From positions 67,001 through 131,000 of the forward strand of contig LSRY02000007.1 of the NCBI GenBank assembly GCA_001643675.2: a DNA stretch of 64,000 bases. Direction: 5' to 3'. The translations under genes and the position numbers were made by a program. The notes below the pieces were generated by a model. That model was not told the DNA's origin. It searched no databases and saw only the letters and a program-made list of their open reading frames with translations. Below are positions 59,196-64,000 of the stretch, in pieces (the stretch's first letter is position 1; each line of letters opens with the position of its first letter). The DNA is from Monocercomonoides exilis (Eukaryota; Preaxostyla; Oxymonadida; Polymastigidae).

Positions 59196-59685
59196 TCAAG
59201 TGAAATTCAACATTAGTTCTGGTAAAATCTGTTCTAAGTGCGCAAAAGAGATAAAAGAAGATCCTTCTCCTTCTGCTCCTTCAACTGTCTTTTCAACAAT
59301 TTCTTCATTTGTTTCCATTTAAAATAGAATTTGAGATTGTGGTATACATAAAAATATGAAAAAAAAATATTGTAATTTTGATTTTTTACGAAAATTTTTT
59401 TAAATATTTTTATATTGAATATTTGAAATTTTCGCAACAATAAACAATTAAAAATAAAGAATGAAGAATATCGATAATTGATAAAATGTTTATTTGTAAT
59501 AAAAAGAACATTGACTTCGAGTAAAACAACAGAAATGAAAATTTTGAAACAAGTTGTAAACCATTTATGAGAAGGTTAAAATATTCATCCATCAAGAGAT
59601 TTGCTTCCTTACTTCTTTTTAATGATTTTAGTTGTCTGGAAAAAAGTAAATTCACAATATCTAAAAAACTGTTCCTTTTTTCCAT
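59196..59685 (-). CDS. Candidate CENP-X (MHF2) histone-fold protein
   Basis: Small gene read from two pieces. The first (ATG 59685 to about 59539) gives FLDIVNLLFSRQL and SKEANLLMDEYFNLLINGL, ending at a GTTTCA donor. The second ends at 59196 with TNEEIVEKTVEGAEG, a short Ser link, and FISFAHLEQILPELMLNFT. The pattern (a helix with K-x-A-x-LM-x-EY, then an E-rich helix and a terminal L-E-x-ILP-x-L-x-F) is that of CENP-X, the histone-fold partner of CENP-S in kinetochore and Fanconi-pathway DNA complexes. CENP-X proteins are equally short and end in the same way. The splice acceptor between the two pieces is not settled; an independent start at METNEEI (59311) is possible. Confidence 0.5.
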
Positions 59686-60020
59686 AAATACGATCTCAAA
59701 AGAAATAAACTCAAAATTAAAATTGGGTTATAGATTTTTTTTTTTTTTCTTTTGAATAGTTAAGGCAAAATCTTTTCTTTGGATTATTATTATTAATGAG
59801 AATCCGAAAATCGAAAAAAATTATCAAGTCGATGGAATAAAAATATTTTCTGTAAATTTTATTCTTGATAAATCAGGTTGACTTCATTTTTATAAATAAA
59901 AGTGGTCATATATGTTTTGTTAAAAAAATATTGATATGATGAAAAATATAAATGTGAAGAAAAAATTGATCATTATAATATTCACCATTATAAGTTGTTT
60001 TAAATTCCAATCGCTTAATC
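59686..60020. other. Intergenic DNA
   Basis: AT-rich spacer upstream of the CENP-X candidate, with a short poly(T) near 59736-59748. Confidence 0.45.
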
Positions 60021-60930
60021 CAACTTTCAAAAGCACGGATAATCATGTCCGAAAAAATTGAAAAAAGAATAATTTTTTTTTTTTTTCTATTTCTTCAGTT
60101 TGAAATATTTTTCCCTTTTCAAAGCCTGCTTAACGTTCCCGAAGATGATAAAATCGCATGGTGCAACATCAGGAGAATAAGGAGGATGCGGTTGAGTTTT
60201 CACATTAAACTCTTCCGCAAATATCTTTGATACTGTTGCTGGGTGCGGACGAGGATTATCGAAATGAATAAAACATTCAATTGGAGAAACGGAAGAAAGA
60301 TCTTTTTGAATTTGGCTAATGGGCTTTTATATCGAATTTACGAAATATTCTGCTTCATTTCAGTTTTTTCTGGAATGATATCAAGAAAAAACAACTAATT
60401 GACAGAAATGAAAATTGTGTGTTTGAATTATTTATCTGAATATGTGGCTGATCCTTTTTGAAATCACACATTCGTTCGAGTTTTGATCAAAAAAATTTTC
60501 TGAAAGGGATTTTGAAAAATTGAACTAAAACTGATTATACATGTCGCACATGTAGATATTTTTTTGAAATTCTATTTTTTCAAAATCCCATTGAGATTGA
60601 AATAATGATCAAATCTCGAACGAAAGAATGATTTCAAAAAGGATCAGCCATGTGTAATTTGCGGAGGTTGACACATCAACTTTTATTTTCTTCATTTGCA
60701 TTCGAAATAATTCCTTCTGGAGATAAAAAACTCATCTTTTGTTATCAGCCCTTCAAAGTGTCTTTTTTGCAAATCTCGCAATTTCTCCAATAATTGCATG
60801 CCAATTTGACCACGGATTTTTTTACTGATCCTCATTCAGGGTGCACAGCATCTTCCTTGTTTTGTCCAAATAAAAATGCAATTTCTCATGAAGAATCCTT
60901 TAAATTGTTCTTTTTCCAACACTTGGGTGA
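60021..60930 (-). pseudogene. Mariner-type transposase relic
   Basis: Reading the minus strand gives HFDNPRPHPATVSKIFAEEF then NVKTQPHPPYSPDVAPCDF, followed by IIFGNVKQALKR (60115-60270). The DN-x-PH block carries the second catalytic Asp. HPPYSPDxAPxDF carries the third Asp region of mariner DD34D transposases. Further upstream fragments (60655-60930) read RILHEKLHFYLDKT and LLEKLRDLQKRHF in shifting frames. Stops and frameshifts occur throughout and an inverted-repeat element at 60444-60654 splits the reading, so the copy is dead. Terminal inverted repeats of the element are not found with confidence. Confidence 0.7.
60444..60654. repeat. Short palindromic MITE-like insertion
   Basis: Imperfect inverted repeat of about 210 bases. 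Its outer arms begin TGGCTGATCCTTTTTGAAA and end with the reverse complement (TTTCAAAAAGGATCAGCCA), with further pairing inward (CGTTCGAG, TTTTGATCA, GATTTTGAAAAA). It lies inside the transposase relic and does not resemble the 1 kb palindromes. Confidence 0.7.
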
Positions 60931-61572
60931 AAATTTTCGAAAAATCACTTTTTTTTAGCCTGATCAGTCCCACAAAAAATCAGAACGAAATTTTTTGTTA
61001 CCGTAATTTTTTTACAAAATTAATTAATGCACTTTTTTCACTAAGGAAGAGTTTGTCGTTTAATTATTAACAATACACTTTGTTAACATAAACTGATAAT
61101 GTCAATAATTGAAGATAATTTGTTATCTTCTTCTTATTTTAATGAAACTCGCGCATTTGAATATTTCAAAATTTCTTCTTTAATGAGATGAGTTTTTCCT
61201 TTCAATTATTCGAGTTTCAACAATAATTATCATTGTGACCTCGTTGAGAAAACAAAATAATTAATTAATTTCATTGAATCTTTTGATTTACACACAAATA
61301 TTTCTGACAATTTTTCTTCATTTGACGTTTTCTGTGAATCAAATAAAGTATTTTTACAAAATAGAAAGAATTTGTTTGGATTAGTACTGAAAAGCAATAT
61401 ATAATAACTTATTAAAGCCAAAAAAATAATATCTTTAATAATTTTTGAATAACGTTCATTGTTATCTTGTGTTCAACCAATACTTTTCATCGATTGGAAA
61501 TAGCAGCGTTATAAACTTCGTTAAGTATCATTGATTTCATCGAGTGGAGCATGCTAATTATGATGTTTGAAT
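60931..61572. other. AT-rich spacer
   Basis: No gene seen between the transposase relic and the GC-rich decayed region. Confidence 0.45.
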
Positions 61573-64000
61573 CTAACGGATCGAAGAAAAATTGAAATAA
61601 TCCATTTCGGAGAGAGCTTCAGTTATAACTGGATTCGACTCAGGAGTGGAGTCATCTGCTGCATAAGGGTGCAGGCGCACAAGCGAAACGACACTTAAGG
61701 AGATGTTTTCCGTTTTGTGAGTAGTGCCACTTCCTTTGCTTTCAGCATTTATGGGAACGTCGTAGGGGAGTTGGTAAATTTTCTGGAGATTGATGTGAAT
61801 ACGTTCCCTTTGATCTGCGATATACTTGACTGGTTTCCAACGCAATCAGTGAAGAAGTGGATGGTATCGTAATTGCGAAAGTCGGAGAGCGTGGACGTGT
61901 AACTGGACGACAAAGGCGGATGAAGTGCAGATGCTGAGAGAGGCTTTCTGGAATAACGAGGCGATGGTGGCGGAGCTTGCAGGGGAGAAGGAGGGGCTGT
62001 GTGGCGGATAGGGAGCAAAAGGAGCAGCATGAGGAGGCTAAGCAGAAGATAAAGAAGAGGCATTCGGAGTTCAACATGCTGTTGCAGAAGATCCGGGACA
62101 AAGAGCGGATCTCGAAGATGACGAGCGGGCTGGCAGAGCAGCTGCAGGAGAAGGACAAAATCATCCGAATGCGGGAGAGGAAGATTCTGGAGCTGATCGA
62201 AAAGCACAACATAGAGGAGAAGGGATTGCAGGAGCAACTTGTTGCAATGAAGGAGAAGATGTCGTATGAAGAAACAGGGCAGTTATAGGCCAGAATGGTT
62301 AAGACACCGGAAGGGAAGGAGAAGCAGAAGAGAAACATGAACATGGAGTGTATTTTTTGGAAAAATTGATTACGATAGTGAATCAGATGATAACAGTTTC
62401 TGGGAAGCTTAGGCAAGAAGAGTACGAAACGGTGCATGTGCTTTGGATACCGATCACGTTGCATTCGTTTGTGCGGATGAAGCGTTTATTGAAGCCACTA
62501 AAGACAGAGCTTAAGAATTCGCTGGTATGGAAACTGTTAATGTCCGGTGGATATTCAGAGACTAATTCGCAGAAAATATAAGCAGGAGCAGAGAAGGGTG
62601 GTCAAATGTGGCGGCTCAGACGCAGATGTTTTGGGGCTTTGGATTTATGTGGATAGGGAAGAAGCGCGAGGTTCAGAAGAAGGCGAGGCGAATCGATAGG
62701 AGATGATCTACGTGGTGAATCCATACCTAAAAGACTTTGTAGAGGCGTGGCTGCGTGGGAAGTTTGTATAGGTGTTCTCAGGAGATTTGTTGTTGTTCAA
62801 ACTGGTATTTAACAAGGCGCTTGAAAGAGAATCGAAGATAAAAATCTAAATGTTTTTTGTGGTGTTTCAATGGATTCATATAAAGAAGCGGGACAAAGAT
62901 GTGTTGATATTACTGTCGTTTCTTGAGAACTACTTCATGGCAGAAGCAGCAAAGCGGAAGGAAGCGATAAAGGAGCTGTGCGATCAGATGCATAGAGGCT
63001 ATCCATTGACATTATCATCATCGCCATCGGGAGCTGCGTGAAGATGCATCTTTTCAGATGAAATTGAGTCTTTCTGTGCGCATCATTAGCAGAGGCTTTA
63101 AGCGCTGTAGATGTCAATCTTCCAAGATACGAATTAACTGTCTGTGTGCTGTTTGCTATCATTTACACCGGTGCTTGAGGTGTGCCAGCGCAATGCCTTC
63201 TTCGAGCTGCGCCTGCATCTGCTAGATGTGTGCGACTCTGCTAACCGGTTAACACCTCTGACGGCGTCTGAGAACAGAGGGTTGTGAAGAAGGTGAATCA
63301 TAACTTTGCGCTGCAGAGCCGGAGCTGCACTATCTTGTGCGTATGCTTTAGTGGGTTTTGGAGGGAGCAGGGATTGAAATCTGGTTGAAGCGTCTGATGA
63401 AGACTGTGAAGTCGACTGTAGGGAAGAATTATGAGTGGCTAGAGTTGCTCCAAATGGTGCGGATGCTGGTGGAGCTTGCAGCAATGGAGGAGAAAGAAGA
63501 GGCAGAGGAAGGAGGAGGAATAGTTTGGGATTCCTCGATATTTTCCAAATCAGCAGAAGGCGAATTTTTCATCTGAATGAGAAAAATCAAATGGAAACGA
63601 ACGCGATTCTGGAAGAGAGTGGAGAGAAGAAAATGTGGAGCGAATATGAACGAGAATATGAAATGGATGTTTGGAGTCAGATGGAGAATTGAAACATTTT
63701 GGATAAGGCATGTGTGGAGAAGATATATATGATTATGCAGCGATTGAGGCGGTTGTGCTCAGCAAAATTAACTTTTGTCTCTCTGTCACTATTATTGGCA
63801 TTTTCACATATGCCTTATCTTCCTCAGAGGCGCATCGAAATAGCTTCTGGAAACTTCCTCCTTCCGTGCCGCACAGGCGCTGCAGCTTTGCTCTCTTATT
63901 TTTGCAGTTGATTGAAGCATCGAGGCAGAGCAACGTGTTCCATTCGAAGAAGCCTGATGTTGAGAAGATTTTGAAGGATCAGAATAAGACGAAAAAATGT
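61573..64000 (+). pseudogene. GC-rich decayed coding region, family not recognised
   Basis: Base composition rises well above the neighbouring spacers, as in real genes of this window. Protein-like segments appear on the plus strand, but in changing frames broken by stops. In order: ELVNFLEIDVNTFPLICDIL and DWFPTQSVKKW (about 61770-61870); EVQMLREAFWNNEAMVAEL (about 61930); a coiled-coil block KKRHSEFNMLLQKIRDKERI to KHNIEEKGLQEQL (61977-62288); NPYLKDFVEAWLRGKF (about 62720); LLSFLENYFMAEAAKRKEAI (about 62900); NLPRYELTVCVLFAIIY (about 63120); VLEVCQRNAFFELRLHLLDV (about 63165-63230); and KNYEWLELLQMVRMLVELAA (about 63430-63484). Together these suggest the remains of one large helical protein that runs out of the window. 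I cannot name the family. Confidence 0.5.

Noticed and set aside
61573-61845. 90-residue minus-strand ORF with a fairly ordinary composition
   Set aside because: No family motif is seen, and the plus strand of the same DNA gives blocks that fit the neighbouring decayed sequence. I could not decide fully, so no gene is called.
1-64000. tRNA, rRNA or CRISPR features
   Set aside because: I looked for tRNA T-loop and anticodon-arm patterns, rRNA cores and regularly spaced direct repeats and found none that hold up.

Overview
The window looks like nuclear DNA of a protist, and an oxymonad close to Monocercomonoides is my best guess. Three things point there. The genes are AT-rich, intron-bearing and packed on both strands, with enormous serine homopolymers. 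The introns are short (about 55-170 nt) and use GTTTGN or GTATNN donors. At 37.5-38.9 kb there is a decayed copy of a protein family that I associate with oxymonad genomes (recollection, not a search). A DAW1 homologue (outer-arm dynein assembly) says the organism has motile flagella. Coding DNA is clearly richer in GC than the surrounding DNA.

Layout. 0-4.2 kb: 3' end of a CLK/LAMMER-type SR-protein kinase with a very long Ser/His/Arg tail (+). 4.9-6.0 kb: a 1 kb palindrome. 7.0-10.7 kb: DENN/SPA-domain protein (+). 11.4-13.9 kb: DAW1 (-), divergent from an unrecognised P-loop protein at 14-17.1 kb (+). 18.1-19.4 kb: unknown protein (-). 20.1-21.8 kb: RNF216-like RBR ubiquitin ligase (-). 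22.0-23.2 kb: secreted Cys-rich protein (-). 23.4-25.5 kb: RanBP2-type zinc finger/poly-Ser protein (+). 25.8-26.5 kb: CacyBP/SIP (+). 28.1-29.1 kb: proteasome activator PA28 (+). 29.5-30.3 kb: Gln/Pro-rich protein (+). 30.8-32.4 kb: FERM protein (-). 32.6-35.7 kb: two more 1 kb palindromes in otherwise gene-poor DNA. 37.5-38.9 kb: frameshifted oxymonad family member. 40.5-47.2 kb: NEK-like pseudokinase with armadillo-like C-terminus (-). 47.7-49.7 kb: SPRY protein (-). 49.9-50.6 kb: AT-hook protein (-). 51.1-55.1 kb: CK2-alpha-like kinase with giant insertions (+). 55.7-56.7 kb: NUS1/NgBR (+). 57.3-58.8 kb: METTL13-like methyltransferase (-). 59.2-59.7 kb: CENP-X candidate (-). 60-60.9 kb: mariner transposase relic with a nested hairpin. 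61.6-64 kb: GC-rich decayed coding region.

The genes are ordinary eukaryotic housekeeping and signalling functions rather than a pathway cluster: ubiquitin/proteasome (RBR, CacyBP, PA28), phosphorylation (CLK, CK2-like, pseudokinase), dolichol synthesis (NUS1), flagellum assembly (DAW1), membrane traffic (DENN), chromatin and kinetochore (AT-hook, CENP-X). The most unusual signal is a family of three ~1 kb, nearly perfect palindromes. They lack a transposase and share GGGTC...GACCC ends; two are flanked by TA on both sides. They look like a long-arm, hairpin-forming non-autonomous transposon family. All exon limits were worked out by eye from reading frame, family motifs and GT/AG sites.
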